From SHZI01 sp041396045 (GTDB lineage: Bacteria > Pseudomonadota > Gammaproteobacteria > Steroidobacterales > GCA-2729495), in assembly GCA_041396045.1 (NCBI GenBank), contig JAWKZI010000006.1:124001-188000 (forward strand): a DNA stretch of 64,000 bases, read 5' to 3'. Shown here one piece after another: positions 1-9,335 of the stretch (positions are counted from its first letter, which is position 1; every line of letters starts with the position of its first letter). The translations under genes and the position numbers were made by a program. The notes below the pieces were generated by a model. That model was not told the origin of the DNA. It made no database searches and saw only the letters and a program-made list of their open reading frames with translations.

Positions 1-222
1 GTCATCGGCTACATGGGGATAGGGTTCGCTGGTACACCTATAGGCCAGCGCATCGACGTGCTCCAGCTTTCCGCTGACGACACATCCGTGGTCGATGCCA
101 CCAGGATGACGCTGCCGATGGAACCTGGCCGCTTCCGGTCACTGGTCCTGGGACCAGACGGCAGTCTCTATGCTGCGGTGGACGAAGGAATGATCTACAA
201 GCTCACGCCGGGGAAACAATAG
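1..222 (+). CDS. C-terminal end of a sugar-dehydrogenase-like beta-propeller protein (partial)
   Basis: Only the last 73 codons are present; the gene enters from the left edge in frame 1 and ends at TAG 220-222. The tail contains a segment 'LGPDGSLYAAVDEGMIYKL', which resembles the last blade of soluble PQQ-dependent glucose/sorbosone dehydrogenases (a 'GPDG-LY...D..G-IY' pattern). No cofactor-binding residues lie in the visible part, so the family call rests on this one motif. Other six-bladed propeller proteins, such as gluconolactonase-like proteins, would also fit. The next gene fragment starts about 40 bp downstream on the same strand. Confidence 0.5.
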   Translation, partial: VIGYMGIGFAGTPIGQRIDVLQLSADDTSVVDATRMTLPMEPGRFRSLVLGPDGSLYAAVDEGMIYKLTPGKQ

Positions 223-262
223 CCTCGCCTGCAATGCGGGTTATGGAGAACGCGTTGTGACC

Positions 263-421
263 ATGCCCGGGCTGCACATCAAACGGTACCTGATCACCGG
301 CCTGCTTGTGATTGTTCCGGCGTGGATCACCCGGATGGTCTTCAAGCCCGTGTTCACGCTGCTGGCGGGATTCGGCGCGCCGCTGGTGACCGTGCTCAAG
401 GCAGCCTTATTTCCCCGTTAG
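263..421 (+). pseudogene. DUF502-type membrane protein, 5' remnant
   Basis: A 52-codon reading frame begins MPGLHIKRYLITGLLVIVPA and contains a hydrophobic helix. This is the typical start of DUF502 inner-membrane proteins, which are normally about 200 residues long. The frame stops at TAG 419-421, and beyond about position 407 the sequence is the 3' end of the convergent S9 peptidase gene. No continuation of the family is visible in other frames, so this is read as a truncated remnant left at a rearrangement junction near 400. An in-frame GTG at 257 is an alternative start. Confidence 0.45.
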
Positions 422-2368
422 AACGTCCGTCGGATTGTTCTGCGCCAGAAAGTCATCGAGGGCCGTCAGCAGTTGCAGGCGCTGATCCTCTTCATCAAGG
501 CTGTGATCGCCGTCCTTTATCCGGATGAACGTGAAGGGCTTGTGGGCATCATCGAGGGCGTTCGCCAATCGCTCTGACTGGATCACTGGCACGACATTGT
601 CGTCGTCGCCGTGGATCAGCAACAACGGAATGCGCATCTCCTTGACATGCCGCAAGGAAGACACATCACCGAGCGACAGAGAGTCTGCATCGCCGCGGTA
701 ACGGGAGCTCCACTTCCTCCAGTCCTGCCAGTACATGAAGCGATGGTCGTAACGAAGCATTGTGGGTAAATCCGAGATGCCGGCAATGCTCACGGCGCAG
801 CGGTAGAGTTCCGGATTACGGTACGCAGCAACCTGCGCTGCATATCCACCATATGACCAGCCGACCATGCACACGCGCTTGGGGTCGATCTTGCCGGTCG
901 TTGCCAGCCAGGCAACGCCGTCGTCAAGATCATCCTGCATGGCCTTGCCGAGCTCGTTGTACCCGGCTTGCTGAAAGACCTTGCCATACCCTGTTGAACC
1001 CCGGAAGTTGGGTTGCAGGACCGCATAGCCCCGATTCGCCAGGTACTGGACCAGAAAATCGTACTGCCACTGGTCCCGGTAAAATGGCCCGCCGTGCGGC
1101 ATGACCACCAGCGGCAAGCTGTCCGGTGCCCGACCGACCGGCAGCGTGAGATACGCGGGGATCTCGAGGCCATCGCGGGCCTTGTATGCCACATATTCCA
1201 TCGGCGCCAGTGGCTTGCCGGCCAGAGCACTGTTGACACCGCTCAATTGTTTCATCGTGCCGGTGGTTGCCGAGTACACGTAGAACGTTCCGGGATTCGT
1301 CGGGGAATCGGTACGCACGATACGGATCCCGTTATCCGCTGACGAACTGACCACTCGTGCCACCATATGTGGAACTGCCTTCTCCAGCGCCGCGTAGAAC
1401 TCACTGTCGGCGTCGGTGAACCACTTCATGTGCCACCGGTCATCGATATAGCTCACCCAGCTCAGCTTGCCGGCGCGGTCGAAGTGCAGGCCCTGTATGT
1501 CGGCCACGTCGCTGCTGAACAACGTCTCGCCGAATGTCCCCGCTTTGAAGTCGAATTTGTACAGGCCCCAGTGGTCGCCGCCACGACGGGAAATGACGTA
1601 GCCGGTTTGCGTTTCGGCATCCACCTGCATGACGTACAGGGGTTCGCTGCCGTCATCGTCCTTTGTGGTAGATAACTTGAGGAGTGTGTGAAAATCATCT
1701 TCGGGTGTTTGCCGGTAGATGAACTTCAGTCGCTCACCTCTCAATGGCCCGATGCCTGCAATGACCTCGCCCCGGGAATTGGTGAACCAGTGGCCGATGT
1801 CAAAGTGGGCCGACTCTGCTGTAGTGACTTTATTCGATGGTAGTGCCACCCGCATGGCCGCTGGAGCGCTGAACATGCCCCTGGAGAAGTTGAGAATGAT
1901 GAAGCTGCCGTCGGGCGCCCAGTAAATGACGTCATCACCCTCCAGTCCGCCACCCTTGGGACCGATGGGTGTGGTCTTCCGTGTGGCCCTATCCACGATG
2001 TAGAGGCGGTCGTAGGGGACATCCTGACGGAACATCCGGGTGAAATTGCGAACCGATACCAGCAGGTACTGGTCATTCAGCCACCTCATCCAGTTGACGG
2101 TCGCCTTGGCCGGTAGCGGCAAGACCCGGGTTGCTGACTTGCCAGGCTTGACCCCGAAGATATCGTGAAGGACGAGCAAAGCCTCGCCCTGTTTGCGAAG
2201 CTGCGTGGCGATGGTGCGTCCGTCCGGTGAGATCTCGGGGTCGTCAAGACCGGGCAGGGCGGCGAAAGCCTTTAGTGGCAACAGTTCCGGAACATCGGCC
2301 CGCCCGGCCTCCGCGCTCATGGCAAGCGCGACCATCAGAAGGAACCCTGTGAAAAGTTTCGGGGTCAC
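407..2368 (-). CDS. S9 family prolyl oligopeptidase-like serine peptidase, secreted
   Basis: A 653-residue protein with an N-terminal signal peptide (hydrophobic stretch up to about residue 20, then AEAGRADVPELLPL), a beta-propeller (about residues 35-395) and a C-terminal alpha/beta hydrolase domain. The catalytic serine lies in GWSYGGYAA (about Ser504), the aspartate in IHGDDDNVVP (about 589) and the histidine in KDGDHSLD (about 618). These are the S9C/acylaminoacyl-peptidase-type motifs, so the likely role is periplasmic cleavage of short peptides. The start is GTG at 2368; the signal sequence supports it. Its paralogue lies immediately upstream on the same strand (2442-4397), so the two look like a tandem duplication. 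Its 3' end overlaps the DUF502 remnant. Confidence 0.92.
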   Translation of the reverse strand: MTPKLFTGFLLMVALAMSAEAGRADVPELLPLKAFAALPGLDDPEISPDGRTIATQLRKQGEALLVLHDIFGVKPGKSATRVLPLPAKATVNWMRWLNDQYLLVSVRNFTRMFRQDVPYDRLYIVDRATRKTTPIGPKGGGLEGDDVIYWAPDGSFIILNFSRGMFSAPAAMRVALPSNKVTTAESAHFDIGHWFTNSRGEVIAGIGPLRGERLKFIYRQTPEDDFHTLLKLSTTKDDDGSEPLYVMQVDAETQTGYVISRRGGDHWGLYKFDFKAGTFGETLFSSDVADIQGLHFDRAGKLSWVSYIDDRWHMKWFTDADSEFYAALEKAVPHMVARVVSSSADNGIRIVRTDSPTNPGTFYVYSATTGTMKQLSGVNSALAGKPLAPMEYVAYKARDGLEIPAYLTLPVGRAPDSLPLVVMPHGGPFYRDQWQYDFLVQYLANRGYAVLQPNFRGSTGYGKVFQQAGYNELGKAMQDDLDDGVAWLATTGKIDPKRVCMVGWSYGGYAAQVAAYRNPELYRCAVSIAGISDLPTMLRYDHRFMYWQDWRKWSSRYRGDADSLSLGDVSSLRHVKEMRIPLLLIHGDDDNVVPVIQSERLANALDDAHKPFTFIRIKDGDHSLDEEDQRLQLLTALDDFLAQNNPTDVLTGK

Positions 2369-2441
2369 CCGGTGACTTTATACGGGCTGCCAAATAATGC
2401 CAAACCTCCGGAGTCGATAACGCAAACGGTATCAGGCGTAT

Positions 2442-4397
2442 TCAGTGCGCGGGGTTATGTTGCTCCACAAAGGCCAGCGATGCCTTGAGCATTTTCAGGC
2501 GCGTTGCTCCGCGGGACAGCCAGTGGTCTGCACCCTTCATGCGGATGAATTCACAGGGCTTGTTGGCATCCAGAAGTGCCTTTTCCATGGTAATGCTCTG
2601 GGCGATCGGGACCACGGTGTCGTCGACGCCGTGAATGAGCAGGATCGGCGCATCGGCACGGCTTGCCAGCTCGCTCGGCGAAATACGATTGGTATCGCCG
2701 ATGTTGCCAGTGTCGCCAACACCGATCGCCTCCAGGAAGAACCGCAGCCGTTCGCTGCTGGTGCCGGAGCCACGCCGAATCCAGCTGAGGAATGCCGGCA
2801 TGTCAGCCGGACCTGCCACCGACACCGCACAGCGATAGAGCCCCTGTTGCAGGGTGACCCCGGCCAGCGCCGCGTAGCCGCCGTAGCTTGCGCCGACGAT
2901 GCATGCACGTTGCGGGTCGACGATGTCTTCGGCGACCAGCGCAGCGAGCCCATCGGCAATGTCGCTCAGCATCTTGCCACCCCATTCGCGGTAGCCGGCC
3001 TTGCGGAAGTTTGTGTCGCGTCCGCCAGAGCCGCGGAAATTTGGCTGGAACACGGCATATCCGGCTGAAGCGTAGGCCTGTGCCCACCAGTCGAAGCCCG
3101 GTGAATCGTACACGCCGATCGGTCCACCATGCGGCAGGATGACAACGGGCAGCTTCTTTTCCGTGCTTCCCGGCGGCAGCGTCAGCACGCCATCGAGGGC
3201 CAGACCATCGGCCGCCTAGTAGCTGAACATCCGGGTGAGCCCGACATCCTTCGTGCTGACCTTGGGATAGGCGTAGCCGATCGGATCGGCTTTCCCCTTG
3301 GGGATATTTACCAGCCAGTAGGTGCCGGAATCGTTGTTGCCGTCGGTGAATACGATGAGGCGATCGAAGTTCTGGCTGAAGGAAAGCACACGAACCTGAT
3401 AGCCAGGGAACGCCTTGTGCGTGCCGATCAACCGCGATCGCAGCGCCTGGTTGAATACCTCCGGATAGTCCGGATTGTCCGTGTCAAAGCCGAGAAGCAG
3501 GTCGCTGTCGCGATCCCTGAGCGGCGTGCCGGTGTTTTCATCGTGCGCCAGCTCCTCGGTTGCACCACTACCGACATTGACCTCGATGACCGAGTCCCGA
3601 TCCGATGTCGGGTCGAAGACCAGCACTGTGCCCGACGTGCGGCCCGGTCCCGTGAGGTCCGGCGTCACGACCGGTGCATCAATTTCCATCAACAGCTTGT
3701 CGTGATCCTTGCCGGCGTAAAGCCTCCAGACGCCATCCTCACGCATGAATTCGTCGTGTGCCACGATGCTTCCGTCGCTGCCAACTACCCAGCTCCGGTG
3801 TCGCTGGCTACCGCGGGCGATCCGCCTGACCTTGCCGGAATCCAGGTCGACCTTGTACAGGTCGCTCATCAGGACGCCCTGGCTGGTGTCAACCATGCAG
3901 TCACGGGTCCGCGTCTCTATGAATCTCACGGCGCTGAAGTAGCCGTAAGTGTGTTTATCGAAGGTGGCCGATCCGAACTCGCCGAAGACCGTGTTTCCGC
4001 TGCAGCGGAGCTTGTCGAAGACGCTTGCGACCTTGCCGGTTGCAACCGTCAGGTTGCTGACCCCCCACAGCTCGACTTGCCGGGCGGCCAGCAGGAATGG
4101 AGCCTTGAAGGTATTGTGCGTGCGCACCAGTACATGGTTATCACCCACCCACTTGAAGCCGGACACCTTGCGATCGCCGATCGCGGCGACCCGCAGTACC
4201 TCGCCCTCCGGCGTGCCCACGATCAGGCGGCGTTGTTCGCCGATGGTCGCAATCGTTGCGAAGCGCATGCCTGATGGCGACAGCTCTATGGTTTCAACGG
4301 CGGGTAGATTGCCGTAGGCCTCCAGAGGTGGCGCTGCAACGACCGGCCCGGCCATGGTTGCTGTCGCCACCAGTATTGCCAGCGGCCTGATAGTCAT
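2442..4397 (-). pseudogene. S9 family peptidase interrupted by one in-frame amber codon
   Basis: From ATG 4397 the frame encodes a signal peptide (MTIRPLAILVATATMAG...) and a beta-propeller, then meets TAG at 3218-3216 (codon 394). The same frame resumes with AADGLALDGVLTLPPG and a complete hydrolase domain with GASYGGYAAL (nucleophile Ser about 500), IHGVDDTVVP and GADHWLS. The intact paralogue at 407-2368 reads YKARDGLEIPAYLTLP at this point, so TAG stands exactly where a lysine codon (AAG) is expected: one A-to-T change. Without readthrough the product lacks the whole catalytic domain. An internal GTG at 3188 could in theory start a 248-residue hydrolase alone. Read as a recent nonsense pseudogene or a base-call error. 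Confidence 0.85.
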
Positions 4398-4489
4398 GGA
4401 TGAATCCAACCTGACATCCCCCATTCCGTGCGCAGGGTGAAGTTGCCCCAATATGGCCGCAAGCGCAAGGCGAACCCGATGCCCTGGGG

Positions 4490-4942
4490 TTAGCTGTGGA
4501 GTCCCTGCTGGTGGTCTGCCTGCCAGCGCTGCAAGCCCATACCCACCAACATCGCTGGCACCAGCCACCACACTTCGTTGTTGGCTGATCCGAGCACAGC
4601 GATAGCCGGACCCGGGCAGTAGCCGGCGATACCCCAGCCGGTCCCGAACAACACCGAGCCGAGCAGCAGGCGGGCATCGACGCGCTCATACGGGGGCAGG
4701 TGAAAATATCCATCGAGACGCGGCGCCGGCCGACCTAGCAGCCGACGAAAGCTCAGCGCAGTCACCGCCACCGCGCCGCCGAGGACGCCCAGCAGACGCG
4801 GGTCCCATTGTCCGGTCACGTCGAGAAAGCCGAGTACGCGCTCGGGATCGGTCATGTGCGAGAGTGCCAGACCCACGCCGAACACGAGCCCGCTGCCAAG
4901 GCTCACCAGTGCCCGCCACAAGTGTAGTGACCGCACGCTCAT
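4490..4942 (-). CDS. YeeE/YedE-family (DUF6691-like) sulfur-transport membrane protein, second half
   Basis: A 150-residue membrane protein (MSVRSLHLWRALVSLGSG...) with about four hydrophobic helices and the motif GTGWGIAGYCPGPAIA, the conserved cysteine-bearing signature of the second half of split YeeE/YedE transporters. Family members move thiosulfate or other sulfur species across the inner membrane. Its ATG (4942-4940) overlaps the TGA of the upstream partner (4941-4939), so translation is coupled; the two halves probably form one transporter. It is the last gene of the FadL-YeeE-YeeE operon. Longer upstream frames run into the partner gene, so the 4942 start is preferred. Confidence 0.85.
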   Translation of the reverse strand: MSVRSLHLWRALVSLGSGLVFGVGLALSHMTDPERVLGFLDVTGQWDPRLLGVLGGAVAVTALSFRRLLGRPAPRLDGYFHLPPYERVDARLLLGSVLFGTGWGIAGYCPGPAIAVLGSANNEVWWLVPAMLVGMGLQRWQADHQQGLHS

Positions 4943-5379
4943 GACGACCACTCGGCGACATGGCGAACGAGTGTGGTGGTTGCGATCGCCACAACAACAA
5001 AAACCGTCGTCGCCACCAGCGAGCGACGCGACAGGCGGCCGAGGCCGCACACACCGTGACCGCTGGTACAGCCATTACCAAGAGCCGTACCGTAGCCCAC
5101 CAGCAAACCGGCCAGCACCAGGGTAGTGCGCGGGAAGCCGGTACGCACTGCCGGTGCATCGCCGGTCAACGCCACATAGCCGGCCGCCCCGATCACCAGC
5201 CCAAGCAGGAACAGTGCGCGCCAGGCCATTTCGCGCCGGTTGCCACCCAACAATCCCGCCGCAATCCCGCTGATGCCGGCGATGCGGCCGTTGAGACACA
5301 GCAGCAGCAAGGAGGCCAGCCCTATCAGTACGCCGCCCGCCAGCGCCATTATTGCATCGGAACCTGTGACCGCGTGCAT
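4939..5379 (-). CDS. YeeE/YedE-family sulfur-transport membrane protein, first half
   Basis: A 146-residue polytopic membrane protein with the diagnostic motif GNGCTSGHGVCGLGRLS (two cysteines, a glycine-rich loop) of YeeE/YedE thiosulfate-type transporters. The start ATG 5379-5377 shares its first base with the TGA stop of the FadL gene (5381-5379), and a GGAG Shine-Dalgarno element sits inside the end of the FadL gene at 5389-5386. An in-frame GTG at 5382 is an alternative. Together with the following gene it gives the usual two-subunit layout. Coupling to an outer-membrane FadL protein suggests both membranes are crossed by the same substrate, which is inference. Confidence 0.88.
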   Translation of the reverse strand: MHAVTGSDAIMALAGGVLIGLASLLLLCLNGRIAGISGIAAGLLGGNRREMAWRALFLLGLVIGAAGYVALTGDAPAVRTGFPRTTLVLAGLLVGYGTALGNGCTSGHGVCGLGRLSRRSLVATTVFVVVAIATTTLVRHVAEWSS

Positions 5380-6686
5380 CACAGCCTCCAGCTGTACGAC
5401 AGGCCAAGCATGTTCTCGCGCAACCGGATGTTGGCATTGCCGCCACCCAGGCCGGCGGGCGGAAATCCGGGCGGGATCGACTCGCTGCCATTCACTGTGT
5501 TGCCGAAGGCATGCGCGAAGAACCCGCTCAGTTCCGAGTTATCGTCAAAGCGCCAGGTGGCACCGACGGTGGCATGATCCTCCACCACGCCCGGTGCGAG
5601 AATATTGAAGAAGGTCTCCTGCGCCGGAATGGGCTGGCGCAGATGGCTGTAACCGGCACGCAGCGTCAGTCGCTCGCCGACCTGATGACTGATGCCGAAT
5701 TTGTACGTGGTGCTGTTACGCCAACCGAAGCCGGGGCCATCATTCGCACCCAGCGGCACACCGGCGTACAGGCGTGCCACCGGATTCCCCACAGAGCCCA
5801 CGTCACCGTAGCGGATCTCTTGCAGATCGGCAGCCAGGGTCCAGCGCTGGCTCGGCTGCCATGCGATGCCGATACCGTAGTTTTCCGGGATATCGAAGCC
5901 GCCATTGTCGGCAAACAGGCCGCGATACTTGTCGAAGCGGCCATTGATTTTCGAAGCCCAGCTCGCGCCGACTGTGATGCCCGGCAGGACGGTACCGGTC
6001 CATCCCAGGCGCACGCCGACGCCGGTGGAAGTATCGGTACCCTGATTGCTCACGTTGCCCGGTGCCTGCGAGAACGCGCCAAAGATCTCGAGCCCGCGCG
6101 CATCAAAGCGCTGGTAGGCCGCATTCAGGGCAATGCCGATGGCGTGATTGTCATTAACCTTCCACGCCAGTGACGGCGTGATGAACAACTGTTCCAGATT
6201 CACCCCGGCGCTGCCGGTGGCGCCGAAGCGGGCATAGGGATTCTCCTGGTAGTCGGTATTCATGCCGCCATGCCCGTATACCGCCACGCCGGCGCTGAGA
6301 CGCGGTGACAGCCGATGCACGTAGGCCAGTTCAGGAATGATGAAGTTCTTGCGGCCATCGCCGTCGAAGCTCTCGTCGGGCCCGAAGGCATTGCCGGTGA
6401 TGGTGGCGCTGCGCCGGGGCATGAACCAGGTCGCGCCAAGGTCAAGTTGGTCATCAACCAAAGCTGTGCCGGCAGGGTTGTAGGCTGCCGCAAAGCCATC
6501 CTGCGGTAGCGCAGACCCGACGCCGGCCATGCCCAGGGCCTTGATGCCGTAGCCGTGTGAGAAGTAGCCATTAGTCGCGTGTGCGGGCCATGGCGCGAGT
6601 ATTGCAGCGACCAGTGGGAGCAAGGCGAAGTGGAGGTACAGTCGCGAACGAAATGACCGAAGGGTCTGCGGGAAGTAGATTTTCAT
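5379..6686 (-). CDS. OmpP1/FadL family outer-membrane transport protein
   Basis: A 435-residue protein with a signal peptide ending ...PWPAHA, followed by the FadL family N-terminus TNGYFSHGYGIKALGMAGVG and YNPAGTALV. The rest alternates beta strands and ends in an aromatic residue-containing strand (SYSWRL) typical of an outer-membrane barrel. FadL-type channels pass hydrophobic compounds such as fatty acids or aromatics through the outer membrane. It is the first gene of a three-gene operon with the YeeE/YedE pair and overlaps it by TGATG. Substrate cannot be read from sequence; the sulfur transporter partner argues for a sulfur compound. Confidence 0.92.
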   Translation of the reverse strand: MKIYFPQTLRSFRSRLYLHFALLPLVAAILAPWPAHATNGYFSHGYGIKALGMAGVGSALPQDGFAAAYNPAGTALVDDQLDLGATWFMPRRSATITGNAFGPDESFDGDGRKNFIIPELAYVHRLSPRLSAGVAVYGHGGMNTDYQENPYARFGATGSAGVNLEQLFITPSLAWKVNDNHAIGIALNAAYQRFDARGLEIFGAFSQAPGNVSNQGTDTSTGVGVRLGWTGTVLPGITVGASWASKINGRFDKYRGLFADNGGFDIPENYGIGIAWQPSQRWTLAADLQEIRYGDVGSVGNPVARLYAGVPLGANDGPGFGWRNSTTYKFGISHQVGERLTLRAGYSHLRQPIPAQETFFNILAPGVVEDHATVGATWRFDDNSELSGFFAHAFGNTVNGSESIPPGFPPAGLGGGNANIRLRENMLGLSYSWRL

Positions 6687-6740
6687 CGTGTGCTCTCGGG
6701 TTGATCCGAGTCATGCGACACGATGTCTTTACCAGAATCC

Positions 6741-6896
6741 TTACCTGAACCCCGGCGCGGACAACGCCGTCGCAGGAGTCGGAAAGGGTGAGGGAGGATT
6801 ATCTGATTCAGCCGTTCCTGTATCTGCGAGACGCAAATGAGCTGCGCAACAACAGCAGGCAGTCAGCAGCGAACGCAGGAGGGCGGTGAGATTCAT
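6741..6896 (-). CDS. Small cysteine-rich ORF upstream of the FadL operon (uncertain)
   Basis: A 51-codon frame from ATG 6896 to TAA 6743-6741, lying 54 bp upstream of the FadL start and in the same direction. The product begins MNLTALLRSLLTACCCCAAH: a short hydrophobic start followed by four consecutive cysteines, then a proline/alanine-rich tail. It could be a leader peptide or small lipoprotein-like protein, but no family is recognised and a chance frame is possible. The rest of the 6687-6945 gap shows only a small hairpin (CTCGG...CCGAG, 6695-6710) in the FadL 5' leader. Confidence 0.25.
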   Translation of the reverse strand: MNLTALLRSLLTACCCCAAHLRLADTGTAESDNPPSPFPTPATALSAPGFR

Positions 6897-6945
6897 GACG
6901 CGCGAACTTATAGCATGCGGGCGATTCTGTAACCAGCTATAGCGC

Positions 6946-8335
6946 CTATCTTCTTGGCATGTGCTTATTCGCTATCTGCTTATAAGGGAATACAACCGGT
7001 GATTCACTGCCATTCCGGGCAACAGCAGCAACGCCGAAGAAATAGTTGTCGATCACAATGTTCTCCAAAGTGAATTCATTCACCCCGGAAACGAAGCGCG
7101 AGCTATCCCAGGTAGGGGATGTAGTCAGCCGCCAGTAGAGCTTGTAGCCGATGATGTTCGGATCATTTGATTCCTTCCATTGCAGGGTCGTGGAGGGCTG
7201 AACAGCGCCGCCAATACGCACATCTTCAGGGGCCTTTGGTCCCCAGGCCAAACCTGCCAGTGAAATGGCATTTACGGCGGTGAGCTTCGCCGCATAACCA
7301 AAGTTCACCCTTCAATCACATCTCCATACTTGATGCCGTTTTCGGTTCTTATGTCCTGGTGTTGGCGGGTATAGTTCTCATGCGCTTCCATGATTCGAAC
7401 TCCGGCAAAACCGGAATCGTTGAACGCACGGTGATGGCCCTCCACGGCCAAACCTGTCCAGCCGGTAAACCATCATCGGATTCTTTCCGGCATGTAGGTT
7501 TGTACCTGCTTGTGATGAGATCTGGCCAACTGTCTGGAGTTTCCGTCTACTTCTCCACCAACGGTTCTTCTTGTACGTCGCAGATCATCACTTTCATTGG
7601 CCGGAGTCGGTTCAGAGAAAATCCTGAAATCACGATTGCTGATTACGCCATCGACACCGTCGATATTCCCGATCATGTCGTTATTCAGAATCCCGACAAT
7701 TTCCCAGTTGTGCTCTTTGCATATTCCGCCAGGCCAAAACCACCAAACAAACCTTATCTTCACCTGAAAGCCCTGCAAAGGCAATGCTGTGTTTGAACTT
7801 GTACCTGGAAAGCATGCGTGCGGCCTCGATGGTTCCGGCCATCCCTGAAGCGTTGTCGTTTGCTCCCGGTGCATCAATTTCAAAGTCCGTAGCATTGAAT
7901 GCACGTGAATCAATATCCCCGGACATCATGACGTAGCTGTTCGGGTATGCAGTGCCTCTCAGAACAGCCACCACATTTGTCACCCAGACAGAGTGAGGTA
8001 CGTAACTTTTTTCGCCTTGTCTACAAAGGTCTTTTGATAGGAGACTTCAAGGCAGCCACCGCAGTCTTTTGAAATCTTGTCGAATTCAGATTTAATCCAT
8101 CGGGTGGCAGCGCCGATTCCCGGGTTTCGATCGGTATCGGAGAAGGTATTGCGGGTACCAAAGCTGACCAGCTTGCGTATATCAGCTTCAATCCCGGTCG
8201 GCGAAGCAGACCGGGCGATGTCGTAAAATCTGGCATCTGTCTGCGGCGGAGCGGTTGGCTGGTATTAGTCTGGGCCGACAACGGAGTCCAGAAGAAACCA
8301 AAGCCAAAAAGCACAAACAGGCAGTTTCTGTTCAT
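6946..8335 (-). pseudogene. M28 family aminopeptidase with C-terminal Fn3-like domain, multiply frameshifted
   Basis: Pieces of one M28 zinc aminopeptidase are spread over three frames. They run in order: signal peptide MNRNCLFVLFGFGFFWTPLSA (from ATG 8335), RFYDIARSASPTGIEADI..., TNVVAVLRGTAYPNSYVM (where the zinc ligand HYDSR would be expected, it reads GDIDSR), DAPGANDNASGMAG (metal-binding Asp), HNWEIVGILNNDMIGN, GGHHRAFNDSGFAG, and a final Fn3-like segment (6946-7308). At least five single-base shifts separate them (about 8235, 7990, 7740, 7450, 7311). The expected GEEQG catalytic motif reads GEDK next to a shift. The gene is either decayed or badly sequenced; the missing first His ligand argues for real decay. 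Confidence 0.8.
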
Positions 8336-8479
8336 TCGCGAATTCCAGCAGTGCACAAAAGCCGTTAGAGCATACCTGCAAAGACGTTCGGCGCAATCAT
8401 CACGATGAAGTCGAAGGTACGGCCGAAGAGGCCGGGCGCAGTCGCCGGTATTGGCCCAACGAAGTAGACGTCAGCCTGA

Positions 8480-9256
8480 TCAGAACCGGAACAGGCCGCC
8501 GGCAAATGGCCCTTTGACGGCGAGTTCGTCCATCAGGTTGTTGTCACCTTTGTCGAATTCGAAGTCGAGATAGCGGTAGCCGGCATTCAGTTCGAAGGTG
8601 TTGAAGCGGTAGCCGACCAGGCCGACTGCCTGCCAGGTCAGATCCGACTCGCCCGTACCGATATCGCCGTAAGCGCCGGCATACCAGTGGTCCGTCAGAT
8701 TAAGCCGCCCTTTGGCGCCGAGGATGCCGTTCCAGTCACTGAAAGAATCCCTGGCGCTGGTCTCAAAGCCTGCTGGTCTGGGACCATCAAGGTTCAGGTT
8801 CAACTTTGCGTCAATATCCACATAGCGCAGTCCACCCAGCACATCAATGCGGATCTTTCCATCGTCCCTGATGTTGTAGGCAGCCATCGGCGTGATGATC
8901 CAGCTTGTGAGTTCAGCTTTTGCGCTGCCGGTCACCGAGGGTACCGACAAGCCAAAGTCCTTGCGGTGGGACAGATCCATATAGATGAGGTCGGTTGAGA
9001 ACGTCCACTTGTCCTTCCGGGCAGCAATAACACCCATGAAAGTCATTTCCAGATTATCGAGAATGGTGTCAAACGGTAGCGTTATCGAAGTCCCGCCGGG
9101 CGTCGTGGAATCCATTTCCGCACCCCAGATATACAACTCGCCTGCGAACTCCCAGCCACCGGGATTGCCGCTGGCGGCAAGTAGTGGTGTGGTGTTGAGG
9201 CTCAGTCCCGCAAACAGCAGGGCGGCGATGCGTCCGGTGACGGCAAGCGATTTCAT
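8480..9256 (-). CDS. Outer-membrane beta-barrel protein
   Basis: A 258-residue protein starting MKSLAVTGRIAALLFAGLSL with a cleavable signal peptide (cleavage near LLAAS), then strands such as WEFAGELYIWGAEMDS and, near the end, VGLVGYRFNTFELNAGYRYLDFEF, closing with GGLFRF, a terminal phenylalanine typical of outer-membrane barrels. It resembles small 'outer membrane protein' barrels of about 250 residues common in Proteobacteria; the function is unknown. A longer frame starting at 9295 is possible, but the signal sequence fits ATG 9256. The short stretch 8365-8480 downstream holds an open tail that I could not assign. Confidence 0.8.
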   Translation of the reverse strand: MKSLAVTGRIAALLFAGLSLNTTPLLAASGNPGGWEFAGELYIWGAEMDSTTPGGTSITLPFDTILDNLEMTFMGVIAARKDKWTFSTDLIYMDLSHRKDFGLSVPSVTGSAKAELTSWIITPMAAYNIRDDGKIRIDVLGGLRYVDIDAKLNLNLDGPRPAGFETSARDSFSDWNGILGAKGRLNLTDHWYAGAYGDIGTGESDLTWQAVGLVGYRFNTFELNAGYRYLDFEFDKGDNNLMDELAVKGPFAGGLFRF

Positions 9257-9335
9257 CTGGATCAATCTCCGGCAGTGGATTATCAGGGGCTCCAAGCGGC
9301 TGCAGTGTAGCAGCGGCGAGGCTTGCCGCTATCGC

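Noticed and set aside
3129..4274. Rightward 381-codon open frame
   Set aside because: It runs opposite the S9 peptidase gene, has no domain and mirrors the GC-rich third positions of the real gene.
8365..8480. Leftward open tail reading ADVYFVGPIPATAPGLFGRT ... APNVFAGML before a stop
   Set aside because: No start, no family resemblance and short; could be the tail of a lost gene but cannot be supported.
9312..9330. Hairpin AGCGGC-GAGGCTT-GCCGCT as terminator
   Set aside because: Short stem, no T-run, and it follows a dead gene fragment; not listed as a terminator.
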